Positions 47,913 through 59,330 of a stretch of DNA of 64,000 bases are shown in pieces (positions within the stretch are counted from its first letter, which is position 1; each line of letters begins with the position of its first letter). This DNA comes from Sabellastarte sp. h YS-2021 (taxonomy: Eukaryota > Annelida > Polychaeta > Sabellida > Sabellidae): positions 2,418,001 to 2,482,000 of the forward strand of contig OZ024928.1 in assembly GCA_964017235.1 (NCBI GenBank), read 5' to 3'. A program made the position numbers and the translations under genes. Below the pieces are notes generated by a model, which saw only the letters and a program-made list of their open reading frames with translations, had not been told where the DNA came from and made no database searches.

Positions 47913-49584
47913 AAGCGTCCCTGAAAGGGCGCTTATTTGTTTTCGCCTCAGTTTCCTCGCCACCGCCGCCGCATTATGGTCTCCCTTGAATATCTCCCTT
48001 ATTATTAGAAGGTTTCAAACCATATTTGGCAGTTATATACCTTAGGCGTGGGAAAATTTTTCTGCATGCTTAAATTTGACCTTTGACCTTTATGAAGGTC
48101 ACATGATCAAAAACTACTTTTTGAAGTACACCCCCCCGTCATCACAGTTCAGGAAAAACTACTTGCTACAGAGCCTTATAATTTGACACACCTGTTCATA
48201 CTATCGAAATCGCGAGCTGATTAGATTTTGGGAGCAATCCCTTGAAAAATGTCTCATTTATGAGTGATTTTCTGACACCTCCCAATCTGAAAGCCTTAAA
48301 TTTAGGCCAACCCCCCCTATTATCTTCTTAAATATTGCATTTAGAGCTATAAAATGTACTGGGAGGTAATAGGAAACCATATGTGGAGAGTCTAAATAGC
48401 CGGTCAGTTTTACCCCACGGCCCCCCGTATGGGTCAAACTGGGGTCATAATATAGCTGATTTTGAGTTTTTGCCTTATATCTCCTTTATTGTTGCTTTTA
48501 TAGCTTCAGAATGTATTAAGAGGTATTGGGAAAGCATATATGGAGAGTCTAAATAGCCGGTCAGTTTTACCCCCTGGTCCCCCCTTATGGGTCAAACTGG
48601 GGTCATAAAATAGCTGATTTTGAGTTTTTGCCTTATATCTCCTTTATTGCTGCTTTTATAGCTTCAGAATGTATTAAGAGGTATTGGGAAAGCATATATG
48701 GAGAGTCTAAATAGCTGGTCAATTTTACCCCCCAACCCCCCTCCCCCCCCCCCCCCCCCCCCGCCCCTTATGGGGCAAACTGGGGTCATAAAATAGCTGA
48801 TTTTGGGTTTTTGCCTTTATCTCCTTTATTGTTGCTTTTATAGCTTCAGAATATATTAAGAGGTATTGGGAAAGCATATGTGGAGAGTCTAAATAGCCGG
48901 TCAGTTTTACCCCCCGGCCCCCCCTTATGGGCCAAACTGGGGTCATAAATAGCTGCTTTGGAGTTTTTGCCTTATATCTCCTTTATTGTTGCTTTTATAG
49001 CTTCAGAATGTATTAAGAGGTATTGGGAAAGCATATGTGGAGAATCTAAATAGCGGGTCAGTTTTATCCCCCAATCCCCCCTTATGGGTCAAACTGGGGT
49101 CATAAAATAGTTGCTTTGGAGTTTTGCCTTGTATCTCCTTTATTGTTGCTTTTATAGCTTCAGAATGTATCAAGAGGTATTGGGAAAGCATATGTGGAGA
49201 ATCTAAATAGCCGGTCAGTTTTATCCCCCGACCCCCCTTTATGGGTCAAACTGGGGTCATAAAATAGTTGCTTTGGAGTTTTGCCTTATATCTCCTTTAT
49301 TGTTGCTTTTAGACCTTCAGAATATATTAAGAGGTATTGGGAAAGCATATGTGGAGAGTCTAATTAGCCGGTCAGTTTCATCCCCCGACCCTCCCTTATG
49401 GGCCAAACTGGGGTCATAAATAGCTGCTTTGGAGTTTTTGCCTTATATCTCCTTTATTGTTGCTTTTATAGCTTCAGAATGTATTAAGAGGTATTGGGAA
49501 AGCATACGGTGCAGCTTTGTGCATTCTTAGCTTTACAACATGCTTATTAAAACCACAAAGCATTTTAAACTTTAAGGGACGCTT
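47913..49584. mobile_element. array-bearing element with AAGCGTCCCT inverted ends
   Basis: The left end AAGCGTCCCTGAAAGGGCGCTT is itself a small hairpin. The right end reads AAGGGACGCTT (49574-49584). Between them lie a unique leader with GCCACCGCCGCCGCATTATG and an array of about eight 157-bp units from 48340 to 49510. Each unit has GGAGAGTCTAAATAGC, a C run and TGGGTCAAACTGGGGTCATA. The units match 20320-20990 in reverse. The C run reaches about 22 bases near 48741. Confidence 0.82.
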
Positions 49585-49667
49585 CACTTTTGTTAGCAAA
49601 AGCATTCCTCTAGTTCATTCCTTGCCTTATTTGGCTAGAGAATCACAATTATAAGTTGTCATGTGAC

Positions 49668-49748
49668 CCACTATATGCTGTACCTGGTATTGAACTCAGG
49701 TCCATTGTGTTCCTAGGCAAGTGTGTTACCAAATAGACCGCAATGGTA
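49668..49748 (-). mobile_element. 300-bp family SINE head fragment, inverted
   Basis: On the minus strand TAACACACTTGCCTAGGAAC and a worn GTTCAATACCAGG match the head of the next copy, so the two stand head to head. Confidence 0.65.
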
Positions 49749-49751
49749 GAT

Positions 49752-50060
49752 ATCATCTGCCACTGTGTCCTAGTGGGTAACACACTCATCTAGGAACACA
49801 GAAAACGTGGGTTCAATCCATTAGGTACAGGCAGATACATACTGGCTTGGACGGCCACTTAAAATGGCGGTCCTCTGTCATTGGGTCCTATCCCCACTGG
49901 CAGGTTAAAGAACCTCAAGGACATTGATAAATGATCATCCTTGAGCCTCTGTCTTAAAAGTTAGGGGAATGTCAGTAATTAGGGAGTTGTACTGTACTTG
50001 TACAGTCGAAAGGATCATGTAGTGCTTTAGTATATGGAGATATTGCGCTGAGTGTAAATT
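49752..50060 (+). mobile_element. tRNA-derived SINE, 300-bp family
   Basis: The head TCTGCCACTGTGTCCTAGTG and GGGTTCAATCC is followed by a body with CCTCTGTCATTGGGTCCTAT and an end TGGAGATATTGCGCTGAG. It lies about 200 bp before the exon candidate at 50259. Confidence 0.8.
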
Positions 50061-50258
50061 TTATACAAAATACAAAATAATGAAAGGGGATGAATTGAAC
50101 ATTTTAGGTACTCATCAAACTTATGCGACAAATCTTATACAGTTGTTTTTTATTGTAATAAATTTGAGGGCATTGTATTGTAGAAATTATGGCATATTGT
50201 AATACCAGAATGGAGCATTGCAAACAAAGTATTAATAAAGTAATATTATTTTATTCAG

Positions 50259-50363
50259 GAGTACAAATCCGTGCGACAAAATCCCCCAGCCTCTGAGACA
50301 GTCACCGTAGCAACCCCAATCGAGTCTTTTGACGTTGAGAGTCGAACAGAATCTAGAAGACGT
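50259..50363 (+). CDS. exon candidate, N-terminal extension or 5' leader of the second SPFH-like gene
   Basis: The 105 nt between acceptor TTATTCAG and donor GTGAGT form 35 codons in phase 0 on both sides. The segment is visibly richer in G and C than its AT-rich surroundings. It reads EYKSVRQNPP, then ASETVTVATPIESFDVESRT, then ESRRR: hydrophilic, Ser/Thr/Glu rich and probably disordered. Spliced to 56036 it continues in frame (RQICPV) into the ATG at 56054, putting a basic cluster on the cytosolic side of the anchor. It contains no Met, so either a coding exon lies upstream or this is an untranslated leader. An ATG ending at 47080 directly before GTAAGC would fit in phase, but this is weak. 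Confidence 0.5.
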
Positions 50364-51414
50364 GTGAGTATATCAAGTAAAGCTTTGCATTTCTGTTTGA
50401 ATTTCTGTGAAATCTGTCTTCACAGAAGGCAAACTCATATCATTAAAGGTAATTTCACTCTAGTGTGGTTAGATTAGTGTTTCAGTCATCACATACAACT
50501 ATACATCTAGTATGACAAGAGCAATGTTTCACTGGTCAGTAGACTGAGACTGATATCCTTGTTTGCATTGGTGTGTGGCTCATAGCGACAGAGTTCACCC
50601 ACTAAGTGGTCAAAAACTTTGTAAATATGGAACAGAATAAATATAAAATCGACCAGTATTTTAGGAAAATATGCTTATGTTAGGGTTATATTGGGCAACA
50701 TTCTTTAGCAGTTTACTTCCTTGCGTTTGGGTGCCATTTTGTCATTTATTCACAAAAATGATACTTGGTAGTCTACTCAATTGTTTTTATAAACTGTTAC
50801 TGCCAGTTACTGTACCATTGTCATCACCTTTCAAATTGAAATTATTTTGTGTTATGAAAAATAAAAATATATAAAGTATAGAAGAAAATCATCTTTGTGG
50901 CTACATATTTTCCACACATGTATGGTCATTTACTAGTTCACCAAAATTGTCGGCAAATGTTAGAAATGTAAATTTATTCTCATCTTAACCCATTATAAAG
51001 GATCACCTAAGAATATTGGTATGATATACAGATAAAAATACAAGTTTTTTACTTGGAGTTTCTTCATTTAAAAGTTATCATTGATGCAGATATATATTGT
51101 GCAAGGTTTTTCATTACAAATGAACAAATGTTGCTGCTAGCTTTTCATCAGTTCAAACAGCAATTATTGAAAAATCAGGAAAAACACCCCAATCTGATTA
51201 TAGTGTCAATCTAGATAATAATGTATATTTTTTGTAAATATTCAAAAACCAAAGTTTGATAGTAACAGAAACTCAGTCTAACTGATCATGTCCTTTATTT
51301 TTTTGTTAGCTGATGTTGTTCAGCTGACGTATTATTGTGGTCTCGTCATCGTATATACTTCTGTGTCATCATCTTATCTAAAACAACAACACCTATACTC
51401 TCCTCTACCTACCA
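50364..51414. other. probable intron, nothing recognised
   Basis: This is AT-rich sequence after the donor at 50364. I see no repeat family. Confidence 0.45.
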
Positions 51415-51416
51415 GA

Positions 51417-51600
51417 TTCTGGGTTTGAACCCTGACCAGGCGACCCCAACCCAAAGGTCAAAAGTTGGTAGTTGTTTACTAATACCCATTTTCAATGCAC
51501 TATGTTTATGGTATGTGCTGTTTTCCTCCACCTCCTCAGCTTCATACCATATGACCTTGTATAATGTGTTGAAAGTGACATTAAATCAAAATCAATCAAT
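51417..51600 (+). mobile_element. decayed tRNA-derived SINE
   Basis: GGGTTTGAACCCTGACC, AAAGTTGGTAGTTGTTTACT and GTGTTGAAAGTGACATTAAA fit the main family. It ends in an AATC simple repeat (51590-51620). Confidence 0.65.
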
Positions 51601-51619
51601 CAATCAATCAGTCTTTCAA

Positions 51620-52380
51620 TCAATTAATCCTCTGGACTGCAATCCTTATATAGACATTGATAATTATAATTTTTAAAATCTTACCTGATGAGAGCTGTTA
51701 GCCTTGGTTAATCATTGGTTTGTAATAGTGTAATGTCCTGTTAGCTGCAATACATCTGCAGAAAATTGTTATTAAACTTTTATTCCCTGGCAACAAAAGC
51801 ACAGTCTTAGATTCAAAGCTCTCATTGATTCAAGGTCTTTTTCACTTTTAAGCGTTGGCACAAGTTAATTTATTTACATATATTAACCAAACCAGTTATC
51901 CAACACTTATGTATTAATGGGCAAAACCTTCTAAAGGCCATTGCACACTAAAACAATACAAAAGTGCAATACAGATAAATGTTGGCTAGCCTCGAAGAGG
52001 CCAAAAAATAAAGGTTTCATAAATAAAAGTTGTCAAGTGAGGTAAATAAAACCTACAAAAAAACCCCAATAAAATATTAAATGTTCAGAAAACGGATCAG
52101 TCAGCCAAAACTCAACTTAAGTTTGTCATAAAAAGGAGTTTTTCGCTGATTTTTGGGGCTGGGGGAGGAGCCTGATGTCCTTTAAAGTTAAAGAAAAGAA
52201 TAAACATTTTGTGGAATCAGTATTTTTTTTGGGGGGGACTGTGTAAAATAATTTTTATGGTAACTAGCTTACAGATAAAACTCCACATACATATAACTTA
52301 CCTCTCTAACAAACATCTCGTATGTATTGTGTCATGATCTAAAATGTTCCAAATGTGCCCAGTCAGATTATTCAAAAGTG
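51620..52380. other. probable intron, nothing recognised
   Basis: I see no exon or repeat family. A short G run lies near 52232. Confidence 0.45.
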
Positions 52381-52385
52381 TGGTC

Positions 52386-52555
52386 TGCAGTTCAAACCCT
52401 GGACCCTATGTGGGAATGTTGGTGTTGCTTACTAATGGCTGGCAGTGCAGAATCTTGACCAACTATTATGTTCTGGTTTCCCATGCACTTAAACTATAGC
52501 GATACAACCTATGCAATGTGTTGAATTGGATGTTGAACCCAATTAAACCAAATTA
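52386..52555 (+). mobile_element. decayed tRNA-derived SINE
   Basis: GCAGTTCAAACCCTGGACCC, then GGGAATGTTGG and GTGTTGAATTGGATGTTGAA match the main SINE body. Confidence 0.65.
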
Positions 52556-53124
52556 TTCAAGGGTGGGACATTTTGTTTGACGTTAGCTTTATAGAATTCG
52601 TGATTTTTCTCAGAGAATAACTAAATTGCAATGACTTCTGTAATTGTAGCCAATTGACTTTTTTCTCATCAAAAATGCTCTATCAACAGAAATTTAGCCA
52701 GCAGAAAAGTTAATGATTTCTGAATTTCTATGGTTGGTTTCAACTTGAGAGATTATTGTACATACTGATTAAAAAAAACTTTACAGGAAATTAACTTTGT
52801 AATATAAGCTAATGTAGCCAAAATTAATACCAAGTGAAAATGTCTGGACTGGTATATGGAATCTCAAAAGCTATGATATTTTGTTTCTTTTTCAATTAAA
52901 TGAAATTTTCAATGCTGCGATATAAACTTACATTGACTTCAAGCCTTGACACCTCTTGCCCAGTGTTTCCATATATACGACTGTTGATTAGCAATTGACG
53001 ATCAGTGAGCATAATGTTTTCTATACATATAAAAGTATAACAAAGCATAACATCACCCCCATGTCATCTCTGATATGACCTGGTTGTGTCAGAGGATCCA
53101 CGACTATTCAAATTGTTAATTGCT

Positions 53125-53205
53125 TAGCCGTGCCTTAGAGTCCATCAATTGATGGAGATTAAGCGCTATAAAAGTCCACATTAGATTAGATAGGATAAAC
53201 AAGTG
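53125..53205 (+). mobile_element. LINE 3' tail
   Basis: GTGCCTTAGAGTCCATCAAT and GATGGAGATTAAGCGCTATA form the short stem-loop tail also seen at 60205-60250. It ends in an ATTAGATTAGAT repeat. Confidence 0.6.
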
Positions 53206-53220
53206 TTCTGTTTATATACT

Positions 53221-53450
53221 GGATTGGGTTTTAATGTCACAAATTGTTTTAGTCATATCATGACGGGTGGTTAAGGGGACGGAGGAAGTCAATGCATACC
53301 AGTTGGTCGACATATTGCACTGAAAATATCAGGTTCCAGCAGGCAACTTTCAACTTTCTCACTTCACTGGTCAGGCCAGGAATCAAACCCAGAATGTGAG
53401 CGGTAGAAGGCAAGTATGCTATCCACTTCACCACTTTGTCTCTTCTTCTC
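53221..53450 (-). mobile_element. decayed tRNA-derived SINE
   Basis: GGGTTTTAATGTCACAAATT, CATATCATGACGGGTGG and AGGCAACTTTCAACTTTC match the minus-strand main family. Confidence 0.68.
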
Positions 53451-53455
53451 TCTAT

Positions 53456-53640
53456 GTAGGGTCTCATGTGGCCCAGTTGGTATGGTGTTGGACTCATAAT
53501 CCAAGGGTCGTAGGTTCGCTCCCCACTGATGCCAAATGTTTCGTATGGGATAACATCCTTGGGAAAGATGTCAACCTAGACTGTGCCTGACTCTCCACAA
53601 AGGGGAAAATATGGGTACCCAGCTATACTATATAAGAGCC
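53456..53640 (+). mobile_element. SINE with a Met/Ile-like tRNA head
   Basis: The head TGGCCCAGTTGGTATGGTGT, the anticodon arm TTGGACTCATAATCCAA (CAT in the loop) and GTAGGTTCGCTCC are tRNA-like, but the ends do not form an acceptor stem. A SINE-like body follows to TATATAAGAGCCCAG. Confidence 0.6.
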
Positions 53641-53757
53641 CAGTATTTTTATTATTACTTATATAAGTTATTATTATATGTTATTGTTGTTCGGTGTTAA
53701 GCTTAATATTAATATTTGCTTGTAATGGGTGTAGGGTATACAGGCATCACTTTGACG

Positions 53758-53950
53758 AGGAATACTTACTCAATATTAAAACATTGACTAAATGTAAAGG
53801 TAACCTGTCACTATCGAGATTTATCGGACTACTTCAAATTAAAAGGAACTTTTTGGCATCCAGGGTCCAATAGAACATATTAGCTCTTCCTGCTTATCTG
53901 GCAGAAAATATTGAAGCATATCAGAAGGTACTGACTAATTTGTTATTGTA
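53758..53950 (+). pseudogene. short coding-like remnant, unknown
   Basis: One frame reads KTLTKCKGNLSLSRFIGLLQ and ILALPAYLAENIEAYQ around one stop. It looks like decayed protein-coding sequence, probably from a retroelement, but no family is recognised. The rest of 53641-55260 shows nothing. Confidence 0.25.
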
Positions 53951-55266
53951 GTCACTGCAAACTGTGCCAAATAATTTAAAAACACTTGGATAGTATTTAG
54001 TTCTAGAAAGGTAAGACGTATGTTGAATTATTGGTCATTTAAAATTCTATTTCAAATCAATCACCAACACAGCGAATCTTCCATCCACTGTACATAGCAC
54101 TGATTTGAGGCCAACTTCTACATGGAATGATGCATTCAGTGGGATATTATTATGTCAGTTGATCTGTACATGTAACATACAGATACAGAAATGATTTTAA
54201 TGCTAAACTTTGTTTACAATTCCTCCACTAGACATAATACCAGTTGTGTTTGCCAATTGCAAATTCCATGTGTGGAGACGTGGCATTTTTCACAAAAACA
54301 GCTTCAAATACTGATGAAATTCCAGATTGTAACTTAATGAAAACTTACAATTTTACAGTAATGCAAATGGCTTCTGAAGCTGAGTAATTATAAAATGTTA
54401 AAAACTTAAATAATCAGTCTAAAATCTCTGTTTTTGTTTTGAAACTTGGTCGACAGTTACTGAAACTTTTTTTAACAGAAAGGGGGTTAAATTTGGCTCA
54501 CTGTAATAAGGGTGGAAGATAGATGTCCCTAACTATATAACAATGGTGAAATGAATACCTTGCACCAGCTAGAATGACCAATTAAAGCTGAGGTTACTTT
54601 GCCGGTTTAAGCTATGTTGTGTTTCTTTTCTCACAAACAAAAACTCTATCAAGCTGAATAAAGCTAAGACTTTCAAGTCAAAACTCAGTTTTAGCAAAGA
54701 GTGTGCAAGGTTTGTTGTAAATCCACCCCGGGAAAATCCAGTTTAAAGAAATCTTTACAGGATAATATTCACTTTAATCTCATTGGATAATGCCTTGTTG
54801 TGTGACCACATCTGTAAGAATGCAGTATTCACCAAATAAGGTAAACATTTTGAGAAGTTAATCCTTTCCCCATTGGCTTCCATGCATTTTTATATAAACC
54901 TCATATTGGTACGATAATTCTCTGAAACTTGTGAGTTTTTCACTGCCTAAACCCATGCATGGATTTTCACCAAATTGTGAGGCTATGTCTAGCCCAAGAG
55001 GGTCTAGAACTAATTAGGGTTTGGAGAGTAACTGGCAACTGTTGTTGGCATAGCAATGCTTTCAGATTTTTGGTCTTTACCTTAATTTGTAGTTAAAAGG
55101 GGGCACTAATCAACTTATATCACTACAGTGGCAGTTTTATATGTATCAATCTCGGAAAAACTAGTGCCTTCTCAAAATAAATATGTTGCCTCATAAAGTG
55201 ACAGATGACTTCCTATCGTTAAGGGGTTCTCACCCCATGAATGAATAAAACCTGTATGTTTTTCAG

Positions 55267-55446
55267 CTGTTCAAACCCCGGACCTTATGTGGGAAAGTTG
55301 GTAGTTGCTTACCAATTGTTGGCAGTTTACAGTACAGAACCTTGACCAACTGTATGTACTGGTTTCCTCTGCCCACAAAATTACCCATCGTGATATCACA
55401 TGTATAGTGTTGAAACTTGAAAGGGATGTAAAACCATAAATAAATA
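55267..55446 (+). mobile_element. tRNA-derived SINE, 5'-truncated
   Basis: GTTCAAACCCCGGACCTTAT, GGGAAAGTTGGTAGTTGCTT and a tail AAACCATAAATAAATA match the main family without the A-box half. Confidence 0.78.
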
Positions 55447-55467
55447 CTTTTGAAGTTGTTCCTTATT

Positions 55468-55790
55468 CCCCAGTCACACTACAGGTGGTATCCCCTGCGG
55501 TAATAGGAGTTTTACAAGGTGGCAGAACTGCATCCCAGCACACCTCATATCTCCAAAGGTTTGGTGTATCCATAAAGTATGACACGCATGGCCACTGCTT
55601 GGACACAGTGTATAACTTTAAATAACAGTAGAATCATGGCAGTACTGAGTAGGACGACAGTAGTATCACTGAGAGACAACCTCCATTTACCTCAACTCAC
55701 TTTATGTCACCGTATTACACCAAAACATGACCAAGTCACAACCTGATGTACACTGTGGACCACTCCTTCAGCACACCTTCAGTTATCTTA
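55468..55790 (+). mobile_element. MITE with CCCCAGTCACACTACAGG end, truncated copy 4
   Basis: The left end is clear. Internal CCTCAACTCAC and TGTACACTGTGGACCAC match copy 2. The right end is lost at the G-rich tract that follows. Confidence 0.65.
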
Positions 55791-55794
55791 TGTG

Positions 55795-55856
55795 GTGGGA
55801 GGGGTTGGTAGGGTGGGAGTTGGGTGGGGGTGTGTGGGGTAGGAGGGGTTGTGGAT
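55795..55856 (+). repeat. G-rich tract upstream of the membrane-anchor exon
   Basis: GTGGTGGGAGGGGTTGGTAG then GGTGGGAGTTGGGTGGGGGT: many G tracts of three to five separated by one to three bases, a strong G-quadruplex pattern. It ends 180 bp before the exon at 56036, in an intron or in a promoter if transcription can start here. Confidence 0.7.
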
Positions 55857-56035
55857 ATATAGGGCGGCTCATTTGTCAATGTCTACTGCCTAGATATTAA
55901 GTCTCTGGAGACTTGAAGACAAGGCCCTTGTGCGGAAATCAAGTATGACAGAAACGTCCCGCACGTAAAGGTGAATACGGTCTCAGGTTGGTTTACTACA
56001 CTAAATTACATTGAACTGTTGTGTATTCTGAACAG

Positions 56036-56161
56036 AGACAAATCTGCCCAGTCATGACGGACATGAAACCAGTGATTTGTATTGCGGTGGCTGTTGCCGT
56101 CGTAGCGGGAATACTGGCGATTATCCTTCCAATCAGCTTCTCCACGCTGGAATATTATGAG
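56036..56161 (+). CDS. first recognisable coding exon of a second SPFH-like gene: membrane anchor
   Basis: The acceptor TTCTGAACAG precedes 56036, the ATG is at 56054, and the donor GTTAGT follows 56161. The coding part is 36 codons: MTDMKPVICIAVAVAVVAGI then LAIILPISFSTLEYYE. One strong membrane segment spans about residues 6-27. The LPxSFSxxEYYE ending resembles the start of invertebrate and ciliate SPFH/Band 7 proteins, and the layout (short N terminus, anchor, exon end just after) parallels exon 1 of the minus-strand gene. Later exons were not found before 64000, so the gene is incomplete here and the family call is tentative. Confidence 0.65.
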
Positions 56162-56468
56162 GTTAGTTGGATCATTGTTGTTATCCCACAGACTGTGAGT
56201 AGTGAAAAGTTGTTACATTTATGATTAGATTGCTGGCTATGATTACTGAATTATTATTTTAAAACACAGCAGAAATTCATTCATAAGGTAACACTAACAT
56301 TGACAGACTTCAAACATGATCTATGTCACTAATATGTCTACAGTATGGCTTTTACTCAAATGTAATATTACCAATAAAAGTGCCAAAGGAATAATGTGGC
56401 TTTCAAAAATTGCTGAAATACAAGTTGAAAGTGAAACAATGCCACCACCGCTACCGCGGTATTTATTA

Positions 56469-58621
56469 TCTCCCGCCGGCCGATAGGCCTGGTACGGGAG
56501 ATGATAAAATGCCCTCTGTCCATGCGTCCGTCCGTCCGTGCGTGCATCCGTTTGTCACGTTTTTACAAAAACCTTTCTATCTCTTAAAATATTATAGCTA
56601 GAGCTTCCAAATTTGCAGGATAAATTCATCATTGGAACAACTTGTCTGGGAATCTTTTTCGGCTGATTCGGAAAAACAAGATGGCCGCCACGGGTGTTAA
56701 CAAGATGGCTGCCATGGTTGTTTTTTTTTCAGGTGTTCTGCCATGGGTTTTTTTTTCGTTGATTTAGATGGCTGCCATAAGTGTGTAGTTGCACTTTTAT
56801 ACAGCCTAAAAATAGCCTGCTTGGTATTTTTCAGACCTAGTGAGTAATAGCAATGGTGGCTACTTTCAGTAAAGTTCTCATAACTCCAAAACGACTGCAT
56901 TTAGAGCATTTCTGTAAAATATGTTGTTCAGCTACTTTCTCCATACCTACAAGATGGTACCATTTTTAGGGGTCTATCTTGATAGCTAAGTGAGTAATAG
57001 CTATTTTCTGTTTTTAACAATGACCAAAATGAGTAAGTTGCTTTTATCTTTGTAACTGTTACTTACAATATTGGTCTCAAATATGTTGTTGAACAACTCC
57101 TTCATGTACTATATCATGGTGAGGTTTCCAAGGTGTAGCACCATAAATAAGTTAGCTGAGTAATAGCTACACTAAGTTTAACATTTGACCATTCAGCAAG
57201 TCACTTATAACTCAAAAACTATTGAATATAGAGGATTTTTGTCAAATATGTTGTTTATCTACTTTTTGATGTACTGTGTCGTGGTGTATTTTCAGAGCTG
57301 TAAGTCCATAGCTCATTAAACTGAGTAATAGCTACTTTTAAATTTCTTAATTTCAACATTGAATAAATCACTTATACCTCCAAAACTATTGAATTTAGGG
57401 AATTATTGTCAAATATGTTAATCGGTTACTTTTTAATGTTCTGTGTCGTGGAAAACTTTCAGAGCTGTATTTCCATAGCTAACTGAGTAATGGCTACTTT
57501 GAATTTCAACAATGGGTAAATCACTTATAACTCCAAAACTATTAAATTTAAAGAATTATTGTCAAATATGTTGTTCACTTGCTATTTGATGTACTGTGTC
57601 ATGGGAAATTTTCACAGCTGTATCTCCATAGCTACCTGAGTAATAGCTACTTTGAGGGTTTTCATTGAGTAAATCACCTTTAACAGCAAAACTGTTGAAT
57701 TTAGAGGATTTTTTTCAAATATGTTCTTCACCTACTTTTTGATGTACTGTGAAATGGCAAATTTTGAGAGCTGTAGGTCCATAGCTAACCGAGTAATAGC
57801 TACTTTAATGGTTCTCCATTGAGTAAATCACTTATAACAGCAAAACTGTTGAATTTAAAGGATTTTTCTCAGATATGTTGTTTAGCTATTTTTTTATGTA
57901 CTGTGTAATGGCAAATTTTGAGACCTGTAAGTCCATAACTAACTGAGTAATACCTACTTGGATGGTTCTCCATTGAGTAAATCACTTATAACAGGAAAAC
58001 TATTAAATTTACAGGATTTTTGTCAAATATGTTGTTCATGTACTATTTAATGTTCTGTGTCGTGGCAAAGTTTCAGAGCTGTAGGTCCATAGCTAACTGA
58101 GCAATAGCTACTTTCATGGTTTTCCATTGAGTAAATCGCTTATCACAGCAAAACTGTTGAATTTAAAGGATTTTTGTCAAATATGTTGTTCACCTACTTT
58201 TTGATGTATTGTGTAATGGAAAATTTTGAGACCTGTAGGTCCTTAGCTAACTGAGGAATAGCTACTTTGATTTTTGCGGAAAATGAAAAAGTCTTAAGAT
58301 CTCGAAAACTGTAAGAGATAGAGGGATTTTGGGTGATTTTTTGACCCGCAGGGTAGTACATGAGTATACTATGCAAAAGGGAAAAAATTCAATTTTCGCC
58401 ACTTTTGGCGGCTATCTTGGATTTTCAGCAGAAAATAAACATTGAAAATATCTTTGAAATGGTAACAGACATAGCGATTTCGAGCGAATTTTTGACCCAC
58501 AGGGTAGCACAACAGTATTCTGTGCCTAGGGGAAAAATGTCATCTTGGATTTTATCGGAAAATGAAAAATTGTGAATATCTCGAAAAAGGTATTTCCTCC
58601 CCTTTAATGCTTGGCGGGAGA
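56469..58621 (+). mobile_element. complete terminal-hairpin (HINE/pearl-like) element with 154-bp array
   Basis: TA precedes a 33-nt hairpin, TCTCCCGCCGGCCGA...GGTACGGGAGA (56469-56501). The other end is GGCGGGAGA followed by TA (58622-58623). After the hairpin comes CGTCCGTCCGTGCGTGC. From about 56900 to 58260 there are about nine units of 154 bp with GAGTAATAGCTAC, TTATAACTCCAAAACT and TCAAATATGTTG. No protein is encoded. Helitron-like relatives would use a replicase supplied elsewhere. Confidence 0.82.
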
Positions 58622-59330
58622 TACACACCACGGCAGGGGTCTTTTTAACTTGAATATCCAAATTAATGCAAAGCAGAGCAAATCATTTTCAGCAGTTATC
58701 ATTCATCTACAGTTCTGGGAAAACTTTTTGAACGGTACGAATTTCACCTTTCACTTTTATCAAGGTCACATGGTCAAAATCAATGTTTTCTTGCACGTCC
58801 TTTTTACCAGATTGTCTCAGAAAGTACAGCATACAGGCCAACACAATTTAGCAGGCACTTTCCTCACATCAAAACTAAAGGCAGGTTAAATTTCAGATTG
58901 CTTAGATCATAACTGACTAACTGAGGGCTGACTGATTATTGTTTAATAAAAAATCAAGCTAAAATTGACCATTTTGGGCACATATTGTATATATCTACTC
59001 ACTTTAAGGACCTTACAGAACTTCAATATGTCATTGAAGCATGCAGATTGGGTTTATAGCTTCAAAACTACATCATTGTGTTAAGTTTACCATAAAAGCA
59101 GTCAAATCGGGAGTCTTCCTGCATGCTTTATACTGGCAGAAAAGATTTCAAAAATGTCAGTTATCTCTTTTATTTTTGACTTAAGAGCTGTGGCTTATAT
59201 TGGGTGACCTGTGATTTCCAATGCCCATCAAATTTGCCCTCTGAACCCCCTCTCAAGGTCAAACTGGGGTCACAAAGTTTATTTTCTTGCATTTTGTAAT
59301 GTATATAGTTTACCAAAATGTTGCCTGAAG
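58622..59330 (+). mobile_element. remnant of the AAGCGTCCCT element family, split by the 56469 insertion
   Basis: TTGAATATCC..., GGGAAAACTTTTTGAACG and ACCTTTCACTTTTATCAAGG follow the leader of 47913-49584 (about 47985-48110). The left flank GCCACCACCGCTACCGCGG at 56441-56459 resembles its GCCACCGCCGCCGCA. A degenerate array word, GTCAAACTGGGGTCACA, lies near 59256. Confidence 0.5.

Noticed and set aside
48725-49191. Repeated open frames on the minus strand with MLSQYLLIxSEAIKATIKEI
   Set aside because: They are translations of the 157-bp satellite units; frames break in other units and the same DNA occurs in an intron.
53461-53535. A possible tRNA gene with CAT anticodon
   Set aside because: The anticodon and T arms look right but the two ends do not pair as an acceptor stem, and a SINE-like body follows.
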